A DNA stretch of 42,269 bases from JAUREX01 sp044356825. Its GTDB lineage: Bacteria; Pseudomonadota; Alphaproteobacteria; Rhodobacterales; Rhodobacteraceae. The DNA is taken from assembly GCA_044356825.1 (NCBI GenBank), contig JBIKVM010000004.1:1-42269 (forward strand). Reading direction: 5' to 3'. Shown piece after piece: positions 20,801-27,296 of this stretch (position 1 is the first letter of the stretch; each line of letters opens with the position of its first letter). Below the pieces are notes generated by a model. It was not told the origin of the DNA, ran no database searches, and saw nothing but the letters and a program-made list of their open reading frames with translations. The translations under genes and the position numbers were made by a program.

Positions 20801-21949
20801 CAGCGCCGTCTCGCGGTTGAGGTTCTTGTCGGCGTGCATCGTGTTGCGGATGTAGGGGCCGACGTTGATCCCGTCGATGTCGAGAACCGGGATCTCGGTG
20901 ATGCCGCGCTCGATCAGCAGCTTGACCGTGCCGCCCTTCACCGCGCCGTCGCGGTCGCGCTCTTCGGTCAGCTCGTCGCCGGCCTCGACCCAGATCTCGC
21001 CCGTTTCCTCGTTGATGATGTCGCGGGCAACGAAGCGGCCGAGAATGCGGTCGTGGGGCACGAGGAGTTCGCGCACCTTGCCCTCGTCCATGAGCTTCTT
21101 GACCATGCGCGGCGTCATCTTGTCGCCGGCCTTGCAGATCACCTCGCCGGTCGCGGCATCGACCAGATCATAGGGCGGGCGCGTGCCGCGCACGCGCTCG
21201 GGGAAGAACTTGGTGACCCAGCCCTTGCCCTTCTCGAGCCGGTAGGTGACCGTGTCGTAATAGGACGCCATGATCGCGTCCTGATCCATCCCGAGGGCAT
21301 AGAGCAGCGTCGTCACCGGCAGCTTGCGGCGACGGTCGATGCGGGAATAGACGAGGTCCTTGGCGTCGAACTCGAAATCAAGCCACGATCCGCGATAGGG
21401 GATGATCCGGCAGGCGAACAGCAGCTTGCCCGAGGAATGGGTCTTGCCCTTGTCGTGGTCGAAGAAGACGCCCGGGCTGCGGTGCATCTGGCTCACCACG
21501 ACGCGCTCGGTGCCGTTGATGACGAAGGTGCCGTTCGAGGTCATGAGCGGCATGTCGCCCATGTAGACATCCTGCTCCTTGATGTCCTTGACCGAGCGGG
21601 TGCCGGTATCGGCGTTCACATCGAACACGATCAGCCGCAGCGTCACCTTCAGGGGCGCGGCATAGGTCATGTCGCGGTTCATGCACTCGTCGACATCATA
21701 TTTCGGCTTCTCGAGTTCGTACTTCACGAACTCGAGCACGGCCTGATCGTTGAAGTCCTTGATCGGGAACACCGACTGGAACACGCCCTGAATCCCCTCG
21801 TCGTCCTCGTGCGTGCCGGACTCGCCCGACTCGAGGAACAGGTCGTAGGAGGATTTCTGAACCTCGATGAGGTTCGGCATCTCGAGGACTTCACGGATCT
21901 TGCCGAAATAGCGGCGGATGCGCCGCTGGCCGACATATGCCTGTGCCAT
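17813..21949 (-). CDS. rpoB: DNA-directed RNA polymerase subunit beta
   Basis: This 1378-residue beta subunit forms the other half of the polymerase active cleft. Family landmarks include [18 protein letters not shown] at the start, the rifampicin-binding stretch encoded near 20300-20385 ([20 protein letters not shown]), [29 protein letters not shown], and the [14 protein letters not shown] active-site segment. Residues equivalent to E. coli Ser512, Gln513, Asp516, His526, Arg529 and Ser531 are wild type, and the Asn518 position is Thr. The ATG at 21949 was chosen over a GTG four codons upstream because the AAAGG ribosome site suits only the ATG. A structured 273-bp spacer separates it from rplL. 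Confidence 0.98.
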   Translation of the reverse strand: [1378 protein letters not shown]

Positions 21950-22222
21950 TCTGGTGGTCACCTTTCGTCTGTGCGCTGCGCCGGACCGCCGGGACGCGGG
22001 CCGGACGCACGCGCTGCGTGCGACTGGGCAGTGGGTTCAATTCCTGCCGGTCGTCCCTTCGACCGGCGCCCGAACCCCGACCTTTCCCCGGAAAACGCCC
22101 CGTCGGGGGCGGCTTGCGGGCCAAGGCCGCGAAGGCGGCGCGGGCCGGGCATGCGATGGCGCGCCCGGCCCCGTGTCTGTGCCCCCGCACGCGGCGCCTG
22201 CGCGCCGCCCGGGGGGGTGAGG
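21950..22222 (-). other. Structured rplL-rpoB spacer, possible attenuator
   Basis: This 273-bp stretch has no gene but holds at least four strong inverted repeats: CGCACG/CGTGCG (22006-22022), GCCGGTCG/CGACCGGC (22046-22067), CCCCGAC/GTCGGGG (22075-22108) and GGGCCGGGC/GCCCGGCCC (22142-22171). In E. coli the rplL-rpoB gap holds a partial terminator and an RNase III site that lower rpoBC output relative to ribosomal proteins. The same role is inferred here from position and structure only. Confidence 0.5.
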
Positions 22223-22603
22223 TCACTTCAGCTCGACCTTCGCGCCGGCTTCCTCGAGCTTCTTCTTGATGGCGTCGGCATCGGCCTTGTTGGCCGCTTC
22301 CTTGACCTTGCCGCCCGCTTCGACGAGGTCCTTGGCTTCCTTGAGGCCAAGACCCGTGATCGTGCGGACTTCCTTGATGACGTTGATCTTGTTGGCGCCC
22401 GCTTCGACGAGGACGACGTCGAATTCGGTCTTTTCCTCTTCGGCCGGGGCAGCCGCCGCCGCAGCGGCGGGGCCGGCCATCATCACTGCGCCGCCGGCGG
22501 CGGGCTCGATGCCGTACTTGTCCTTGAGGATCTGCTTGAGTTCCTGAGCCTGCAGCAGCGTGAGGCCCACGATCTCTTCGGCGAGTTTGTTCAGATCAGC
22601 CAT
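22223..22603 (-). CDS. rplL: 50S ribosomal protein L7/L12
   Basis: This 126-residue acidic protein forms the multimeric ribosome stalk with L10 and recruits GTPase factors. The order is standard. An N-terminal dimerisation helix pair (LNKLAEEIVGLTLLQAQELK) is followed by an Ala-rich flexible hinge near residues 38-58 (AGPAAAAAAAPAEEE). The C-terminal factor-binding domain then has EFDVVLVEAGANKINVIK and GLGLKEAKDLVEAGGKVKE. The ATG at 22603 gives the usual start. rplJ lies 82 bp upstream and rpoB 273 bp downstream. Confidence 0.98.
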   Translation of the reverse strand: MADLNKLAEEIVGLTLLQAQELKQILKDKYGIEPAAGGAVMMAGPAAAAAAAPAEEEKTEFDVVLVEAGANKINVIKEVRTITGLGLKEAKDLVEAGGKVKEAANKADADAIKKKLEEAGAKVELK

Positions 22604-22685
22604 TGTCTTGTTCCATTCCGTTCAGGTTGGGGTCCGGTGCCGCGGTCTATGTCCCGCCTCCGGTCCGGGGTTGTCCAGTGTCGCC

Positions 22686-23201
22686 TCAGGCGGCTTCGCG
22701 TTCCTCGATGGTCTTGAGGATGCCCGCGATATTCGCCGCCGGCGCGCCGATCGCTCCGGCAAGGCCCGCCGCCGGGGCGCCGATGCACGCGACGATGGAG
22801 CTGATGAGCTCCTCGCGCGAGGGCATCGAGGCCACGGCCGTCACGCCGGCCTTGTCCAGAACCGCATTGCCCATTGCCCCGCCGACGATGACGAATTTCT
22901 CCGTCTTCTTGGCATAGGCCTCGGCCACCTTCGCTGCTGCGACGGGGTCCTCGGAATAGGCAAACACGGTCATCCCTGTCAGCAGCCCGCCGATACCGGC
23001 GCAGGGCTTGCCTTCGAGGGCGATCTTGGCGAGCCGGTTCTTGGCCACACGCACGGACCCGCCCACTTCGCGCATCTGCGCGCGCAGGTCCTGCATCTGG
23101 GCAACCGTCAGACCTTCGTAGCGGGCAACCACCACGACACCCGAGCTTGCGAAAATCTGGCCGAGTTCCTCGACCACCTTTTCCTTTTGTGCTCTGTCCA
23201 C
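22686..23201 (-). CDS. rplJ: 50S ribosomal protein L10
   Basis: This 171-residue base of the ribosomal stalk binds 23S rRNA and carries L7/L12 dimers on its C-terminal helix; in many bacteria the L10-L12 complex also represses its own mRNA. Landmarks are MDRAQKEKVVEELGQIF, VVVARYEGLTVAQMQDLRAQ, VRVAKNRLAKIAL and a C-terminal helix ending ILKTIEEREAA. The start is a GTG at 23201 with GGAG seven bases upstream. A 256-bp leader full of hairpins precedes it. Confidence 0.97.
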   Translation of the reverse strand: MDRAQKEKVVEELGQIFASSGVVVVARYEGLTVAQMQDLRAQMREVGGSVRVAKNRLAKIALEGKPCAGIGGLLTGMTVFAYSEDPVAAAKVAEAYAKKTEKFVIVGGAMGNAVLDKAGVTAVASMPSREELISSIVACIGAPAAGLAGAIGAPAANIAGILKTIEEREAA

Positions 23202-23457
23202 GGTTCACTCCAAGTTTGGGGGAAATCCCCCGGCTCAGTCTGCCGCGGGCCGAAGCCCGCGACGTCGGGTCCGTTGTCCGGGTCCCGAGATCGCCCGAGG
23301 CAGTTTCGTGCCCCGACCTTCGCCCGTTCCCCGTCTCGGGAAGGATATTGAGCACCCGGGCGGGTGCACCCTCCGTCTCGGACAGGACGGGGCGCGAGCG
23401 CCCCGCCATCTTCCACCGCCATCGCTGGCGGCGATACCTTGCGACCGCCTGCGCGGG
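23202..23457 (-). ncRNA. Probable L10 leader (autoregulatory rplJ leader RNA)
   Basis: The rplA-rplJ spacer contains four clean hairpins on the minus strand. Their forward coordinates are 23389-23404 (GGGGCG/CGCCCC), 23352-23367 (GCACCC/GGGTGC), 23244-23261 (a 7-bp stem closed by a UUCG tetraloop in the RNA) and 23218-23231 (five G-C pairs just before the rplJ ribosome site). The rplJ leader is where L10-(L12)4 binds in other bacteria. I could not verify the kink-turn of the known L10 leader family by eye. Confidence 0.5.
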
Positions 23458-24156
23458 TCAGTTCCCCGTCGCAGAGGCCAGATCGACGCTCACGCCCGGC
23501 CCCATCGTCGAGGAGATCGAGACCTTCTTGAGATAGGTCCCCTTCGCCCCCGACGGCTTGGCCCGCGTCACGGCCTCGACGAAGGCGCGCACGTTCTGCG
23601 CGAGTTTATCGGCATCGAACGAGGCCTTGCCGACGCCGGCGTGGATGATCCCGGCCTTCTCGACCTTGAACTGCACCTCGCCGCCCTTGGCCGCCTGGAC
23701 GGCCGTCTTGACGTCCATCGTCACCGTGCCGACCTTGGGGTTCGGCATCAGGTTGCGCGGACCGAGGATCTTGCCCAGCCGCCCGACGAGCGGCATGAGG
23801 TCAGGGGTCGCGATGCAGCGGTCGAAATCGATCTTCCCGCCCTGGATCGTCTCCATCAGATCCTCGGCTCCCACGATGTCGGCACCCGCGGCGCGCGCCT
23901 CGTCGGCCTTGGCGCCACGCGCGAACACCGCCACGCGCACCGTCTTGCCGGTGCCGTTCGGCAGCGTCACGACGCCGCGGACCATCTGGTCGGCGTGGCG
24001 CGGATCGACGCCGAGGTTCATCGCGATCTCGACCGTCTCATCGAACTTGGCCGAGGCGTTCGCCTTGACGAGTGCCACCGCCTGATCGAGCGGCAGGTGC
24101 GACTTGCCGGCGAAGGCTGTCTGCGCGGCGCGAAGCCGCTTGCCCGTGCGTGCCAT
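23458..24156 (-). CDS. rplA: 50S ribosomal protein L1
   Basis: This 232-residue protein of the L1 stalk helps release deacylated tRNA and, in many bacteria, represses the rplKA mRNA. Family features are MARTGKRLRAAQTAF, the FDETVEIAMNLGVDPRHADQ segment, LPNGTGKTVRVAVFA, and the strongly conserved PDLMPLVGRLGKILGPRNLM with PNPKVGTVT. The ATG at 24156 is two bases after the rplK stop, which indicates coupled translation. A structured leader to rplJ follows the stop. Confidence 0.98.
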   Translation of the reverse strand: MARTGKRLRAAQTAFAGKSHLPLDQAVALVKANASAKFDETVEIAMNLGVDPRHADQMVRGVVTLPNGTGKTVRVAVFARGAKADEARAAGADIVGAEDLMETIQGGKIDFDRCIATPDLMPLVGRLGKILGPRNLMPNPKVGTVTMDVKTAVQAAKGGEVQFKVEKAGIIHAGVGKASFDADKLAQNVRAFVEAVTRAKPSGAKGTYLKKVSISSTMGPGVSVDLASATGN

Positions 24157-24158
24157 GC

Positions 24159-24611
24159 TCAGCCCTCCACCGCAATGCCGGCCGACTTGGCCGAACCGAG
24201 GATGATCTGCATCGCCGCCTCGATCGAGTTGGCGTTGAGATCCTTCATCTTCGCCTCCGCGATCTGGCGGATCTGCGCAACTGTCACCTTGCCCGCCACG
24301 TCGCGGCCCGGGCGCGAAGAGCCCTTCGCGCGGTTGCGCTTGCCCACGGGCTTCAGACCGGCGGCCTTCTTGAGCAGGTAGGACGCGGGCGCCGTCTTCA
24401 GTTCGAGGCTGAACGACTTGTCCTGGTAGTAGGTGATGATCACGGGCGTCGGCGTGCCCGGCTCGATATCGGCCGTGCGCGCGTTGAATTCCTTGACGAA
24501 CATCATGATGTTGATCCCGCGCTGACCGAGCGCGGGGCCGACGGGGGGTGAGGGGTTGGCCTGACCGGCCTTCACCTGCAGCTTGACCTGCCCCATTACC
24601 TTCTTGGCCAT
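24159..24611 (-). CDS. rplK: 50S ribosomal protein L11
   Basis: This 150-residue protein binds the GTPase-associated region of 23S rRNA and takes part in factor binding and the stringent response. It has the classic QVKAGQANPSPPVGPALGQR proline-rich loop, INIMMFVKEFNART, and the RNA-binding C-terminal domain ending GSAKSAGIAVEG. The ATG at 24611 gives MAKKVMGQVKLQV, the expected start. nusG lies 100 bp upstream and rplA begins two bases downstream. Confidence 0.98.
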   Translation of the reverse strand: MAKKVMGQVKLQVKAGQANPSPPVGPALGQRGINIMMFVKEFNARTADIEPGTPTPVIITYYQDKSFSLELKTAPASYLLKKAAGLKPVGKRNRAKGSSRPGRDVAGKVTVAQIRQIAEAKMKDLNANSIEAAMQIILGSAKSAGIAVEG

Positions 24612-24711
24612 CTGGCCGTCTCCTTCTCACCGTCCCGCGCGGTGGCGGGGTTCAGGTTTAGTGGTCCGGTCTGCCGGGACACCGCCCCGGCGCGCCTCCC
24701 ACGCACGCACG

Positions 24712-25245
24712 TCAGGCGCCCTTGGACACCTGCGTGAATTCCAGCTCGACCGGCGTCGCGCGTCCGAAGATCGACACCGACACCTTGAGGCGGTTGGCCG
24801 CCTCGTCCACGCCCTCGACCATGCCGTCGAACCCCTCGAAGGGGCCGTCGGTGACCTTCACCCGCTCGCCGATGTCGAAGCGGATGAGGTTGCGCGGCGC
24901 CACCTCGCCCTCGGCGACGCGGTTGAGGATCGCGTTCACCTCGTCGTCGCGCATGGGCATCGGCTTGCCCTGCGGCCCGAGGAACCCCGTCACGCGGTTG
25001 ATCGAACTGATGAGGTGATAGCCGCGGTTCGACATCTCCATCCGCACGAGCACGTAGCCCGGCATGAAGCGCCGTTCCGACGTCACCTTCTTGCCGCGCC
25101 GGACCTCGAGCACCTCTTCGGTCGGCACCAGCACTTCCTCGATTTCGTCCTGAAGACCGGCCTCGGCTACCGATTTCTGGATCTGTTCGGCGACCTTCTT
25201 CTCGAAGTTCGAGAGGACGCTCACCGAATACCAACGCTTCGCCAT
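24712..25245 (-). CDS. nusG: Transcription termination/antitermination factor NusG
   Basis: This 177-residue factor binds the polymerase clamp through its NGN domain and contacts Rho or ribosomal S10 through its KOW domain. It starts MAKRWYSVSVLSNFEKKVAE. The NGN domain includes RRGKKVTSERRFMPGYVLVR, and the C-terminal KOW has GERVKVTDGPFEGFDGMVEG and LKVSVSIFGRATPVELEF. The ATG at 25245 has GAAGGTGG upstream. The open frame extends further to 25377, but that stretch is not conserved and covers the secE-nusG spacer. Confidence 0.97.
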   Translation of the reverse strand: MAKRWYSVSVLSNFEKKVAEQIQKSVAEAGLQDEIEEVLVPTEEVLEVRRGKKVTSERRFMPGYVLVRMEMSNRGYHLISSINRVTGFLGPQGKPMPMRDDEVNAILNRVAEGEVAPRNLIRFDIGERVKVTDGPFEGFDGMVEGVDEAANRLKVSVSIFGRATPVELEFTQVSKGA

Positions 25246-25307
25246 GCCGTTGCCACCTTCTTCTTCCGCCCGCCCGTTTCCCGTCCGCAGAGAAACAGAC
25301 ATGCGCC

Positions 25308-25324
25308 CGCCCCGAATCGGGGCG
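25308..25324 (-). other. Hairpin in the secE-nusG spacer
   Basis: CGCCCCG (25308-25314), a three-base loop and CGGGGCG (25318-25324) form a 7-bp stem. A 12-bp perfect palindrome, GGCGATATCGCC, lies at 25348-25359. secE and nusG are usually almost contiguous; here 145 bp separate them (25246-25390). The region may hold a regulatory or processing site. No gene is seen. Confidence 0.4.
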
Positions 25325-25390
25325 TGGCTCACGGATGTTTTGCCTGCGGCGATATCGCCCCGGCGCCCCAAGTGCAAGGGGCATCCGCCC

Positions 25391-25588
25391 TCAGTCGAAC
25401 AGCCCGAGGATACCCGACAACCCCGAGCGGATCACGAGGTCGACCAGAAAGAAGAAGATGGAGGTGATCGTCGCCATGATGAACACCATACCGGTGGTGA
25501 TCAGCACCTCGCGCCGGTTCGGCCAGACGATCTTGCTGGATTCCGAGCGCACTTCGCGCAGGAACTGGACAGGGTTGATGCGTGCCAT
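25391..25588 (-). CDS. secE: Preprotein translocase subunit SecE
   Basis: This 65-residue inner-membrane subunit clamps SecY in the SecYEG translocon. An amphipathic N-terminal region (PVQFLREVRSESSKIVWPNR) carries the invariant VWPNRREV motif. A single transmembrane helix follows at about residues 29-52 (LITTGMVFIMATITSIFFFL). This is the short one-helix form normal for alphaproteobacteria. The ATG at 25588 follows GGAGG. The partner nusG lies downstream; infC, not the tuf and tRNA-Trp genes common elsewhere, lies upstream. Confidence 0.96.
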   Translation of the reverse strand: MARINPVQFLREVRSESSKIVWPNRREVLITTGMVFIMATITSIFFFLVDLVIRSGLSGILGLFD

Positions 25589-25609
25589 GGGGACCTCCGC
25601 TGCAAGGCG

Positions 25610-25637
25610 ATCTAATCGCTCGGGCGGGGGAGTTCAA
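25610..25637 (-). promoter_or_regulatory. Candidate secE promoter
   Basis: On the minus strand TTGAAC (25637-25632), 16 bases and TTAGAT (25615-25610) sit 22 bp before the secE start. The -35 lies inside the infC terminator hairpin. Matches are moderate; position before a new transcription unit is the main support. Confidence 0.4.
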
Positions 25638-25658
25638 CCGCGAACTCGCCCCCGCCCG
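25621..25658 (-). terminator. Hairpin terminator after infC
   Basis: A 15-bp stem with one two-base bulge (25621-25635 paired with 25642-25658, loop of six) begins 16 bases after the infC stop. No T-run follows on the minus strand. It probably ends the infC transcript. Confidence 0.6.
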
Positions 25659-25674
25659 TCGCATCATGCGGGCC

Positions 25675-26214
25675 CTATTTCGGAGCGATCATCATCACCA
25701 TCTGACGCCCCTCGAGCTTGGGCATCGACTCAACCTTGCCGGCCTGGGCGACATCCGAGGCCACGCGGTTCAGGAGTTCGACCCCGAGTTCCTGGTGCGC
25801 CATTTCGCGTCCGCGGAAGCGCAGCGTGATCTTGACCTTGTCGCCTTCCTCGAGAAACCGCATGACCGAGCGCATCTTGACCTCGTAGTCGTGCGTGTCG
25901 GTTCCGGGGCGGAACTTGATTTCCTTGATCTCGATGATCTTCTGCTTGCGGCGCGCCTCGGCTTCGCGCTTTTGCTGTTCATACTTGAACTTGCCGAAGT
26001 CCATGATCTTGCACACGGGCGGTTCGGCGTTGGGCGAAATCTCGACCAGATCGAGCCCGGCCGCGATTGCCATGTCGAGGGCGCGCGAAGGGCTCACCAC
26101 CCCGATGTTGTCGCCGTCCGCGCCGATCAGGCGGATCTCGGGGCAGCGAATGCGTTCGTTGACGCGCGGCCCCGTCTCGCGCTGTGGCGGGGCATTGTGA
26201 GGTCTGCGGGCGAT
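25675..26214 (-). CDS. infC: Translation initiation factor IF-3, with an AUC start codon
   Basis: This 179-residue factor keeps ribosomal subunits apart and proofreads the start codon. The N-terminal domain reads GPRVNERIRCPEIRLIG and IGVVSPSRALDMA; the C-terminal domain has VCKIMDFGKFKYEQQKR, EIKFRPGTDTHDYEVK and RFRGREMAHQELG. The conserved N-terminal domain extends upstream of the first ordinary initiator (GTG at 26100). The only suitable start is an ATC at 26214, six bases after a strong AAGGAGA, with an in-frame TAA 21 bases further upstream and no ATG, GTG or TTG between. Non-standard starts on infC are known in other bacteria (AUU in E. coli) and let IF-3 repress its own mRNA. rpmI and rplT, its usual partners, are absent. 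Confidence 0.95.
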   Translation of the reverse strand: MARRPHNAPPQRETGPRVNERIRCPEIRLIGADGDNIGVVSPSRALDMAIAAGLDLVEISPNAEPPVCKIMDFGKFKYEQQKREAEARRKQKIIEIKEIKFRPGTDTHDYEVKMRSVMRFLEEGDKVKITLRFRGREMAHQELGVELLNRVASDVAQAGKVESMPKLEGRQMVMMIAPK

Positions 26215-26245
26215 GGCCGGTCTCCTTGCTTGTTACGGGCGGTGC

Positions 26246-26274
26246 AGAGTAGTCTTCCGCCGCCGCCCGTTCAA
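26246..26274 (-). promoter_or_regulatory. Candidate infC promoter
   Basis: On the minus strand TTGAAC (26274-26269), 17 bases and TACTCT (26251-26246) precede the infC start by 32 bases, in the 76-bp gap between fpr and infC. The same TTGAAC -35 appears before secE. The -10 is weak. Confidence 0.35.
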
Positions 26275-26290
26275 GCCGATTGATGCGCGC

Positions 26291-27109
26291 TCAGATCCCG
26301 TCGCCGACGAAGGCTTTCTCGACGACGTATTCCTGCGGGTCGGAATTGGCGCCCTCGCGCAACCCCAAGCCCTCGAGCACGGCCTTGACGTCGACGTTGA
26401 AGGCGAGGCTCCCGCAGACCATCGCGCGGTCCGCCGCCGGGTCGAAAGGCGCAAGGCCGAGATCGGCCAGTACCTTGCCCGAGGTCAGGTTGTCGGTGAT
26501 CCGCCCCATCCGGGGCCCCGCCTCGCGCGTCGTCGTCGGGTAATAGAGCAGCCGCCCCGCCGCCGCCTCGCCCACCAGCGGGTCGTCGGCGAGCGCCACG
26601 ATCAGGTCGCGCCCATAGGCCAGTTCCGCCTCCTCGCGGCAGGTGTGCATCATGATGACCTGCCCGAACCGCTCATAGGTCTCGGGGTCGCGCATCAGCG
26701 AGGCGAAGGGCGCGATCCCCGTCCCGGTCGCGAGGAACCACAGCCGCCCGCCCGGCTTCAGCGCATCGAGCACGAGCGTGCCCACGGGCTTGGGGCGCAG
26801 GATGATCTGGTCGCCCGGCCGGATGTGCTGGAGCCGCGAGGTCAGCGGCCCGTCGGGCACCTTGATCGAGTAGAATTCGAGCTCCTCGTCCCATGCGGGC
26901 GAGGCGATCGAATAGGCCCGCAGGATCGGCCTCCCGTCATCGCCCGGCAGCCCGATCATCACGAACTCGCCCGAGCGGAAGCGCAGCGTGCGCGGCCGGG
27001 TGACGCGGAAGGAAAAGAGGCGGTCGGTCCAGTGGCGCACCGCCGTCACCGTCTGGGCGTCGGGCAGGGCAAGGGTGCGGGGGGCGTCGGCTGTCTGGGT
27101 CTCTGGCAA
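26291..27109 (-). CDS. fpr: Ferredoxin/flavodoxin--NADP+ reductase
   Basis: This FAD enzyme of the plant-type FNR fold (bacterial subclass) moves electrons between NADPH and ferredoxin or flavodoxin, and is often linked to oxidative stress. RAYSIASPAWDEELEFYSIK binds FAD, GTGIAPFASLMRDPE is the nucleotide-binding turn, and the protein ends with the bacterial-type tail EYVVEKAFVGDGI. The sequence strongly resembles the Rhodobacter capsulatus FPR as I remember it. The start chosen is a TTG at 27109, with AGAAGG eight bases upstream. It gives 272 residues, about the length of that homologue. An ATG at 27139 would add ten residues but has no ribosome site. It is divergent from the Lrp-type regulator. 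Confidence 0.93.
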   Translation of the reverse strand: MPETQTADAPRTLALPDAQTVTAVRHWTDRLFSFRVTRPRTLRFRSGEFVMIGLPGDDGRPILRAYSIASPAWDEELEFYSIKVPDGPLTSRLQHIRPGDQIILRPKPVGTLVLDALKPGGRLWFLATGTGIAPFASLMRDPETYERFGQVIMMHTCREEAELAYGRDLIVALADDPLVGEAAAGRLLYYPTTTREAGPRMGRITDNLTSGKVLADLGLAPFDPAADRAMVCGSLAFNVDVKAVLEGLGLREGANSDPQEYVVEKAFVGDGI

Positions 27110-27216
27110 GGGGCAGGCCTTCTGTCTCGGAATCCGCATCGCACGTTACACCCCACGCGTCGCGACCGGAACCCGCCATGTGAGTCGTGCGCCACCACCC
27201 TCGCAAACGGAAGGAT

Positions 27217-27236
27217 TTTCCGCTAACAGCGGGAAA
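27217..27236. promoter_or_regulatory. Palindrome in the fpr/lrp divergent region, possible operator
   Basis: TTTCCGCT (27217-27224), AAC, then AGCGGGAAA (27228-27236) form a near-perfect inverted repeat with one extra G. It lies near the middle of the 187-bp interval between the fpr and regulator starts. Lrp-type proteins usually bind such interrupted palindromes upstream of their own gene, so autoregulation is plausible. A weak TTGCCA at 27241 follows with no good -10. Confidence 0.35.
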
Positions 27237-27296
27237 CCTCTTGCCAAAGGTGCAGAATGGCCCAGATAACTTCCTGAGTTGAAACGAAGTTCCGCC

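Noticed and set aside
22025..22056. A tRNA T-arm-like sequence (GGGTTCAATTCC) between rplL and rpoB.
   Set aside because: No matching acceptor, D-arm or anticodon arm could be found nearby; it overlaps a stronger hairpin and is probably chance.
20549..22717. A 722-codon plus-strand frame opposite rpoB and rplL.
   Set aside because: Antisense shadow; composition mirrors the complementary codons and it runs through the rplL-rpoB spacer without any start signal.
25675..26100. A short IF-3 starting at GTG 26100.
   Set aside because: It would lack most of the conserved N-terminal domain and has no ribosome site; the AUC at 26214 fits better.
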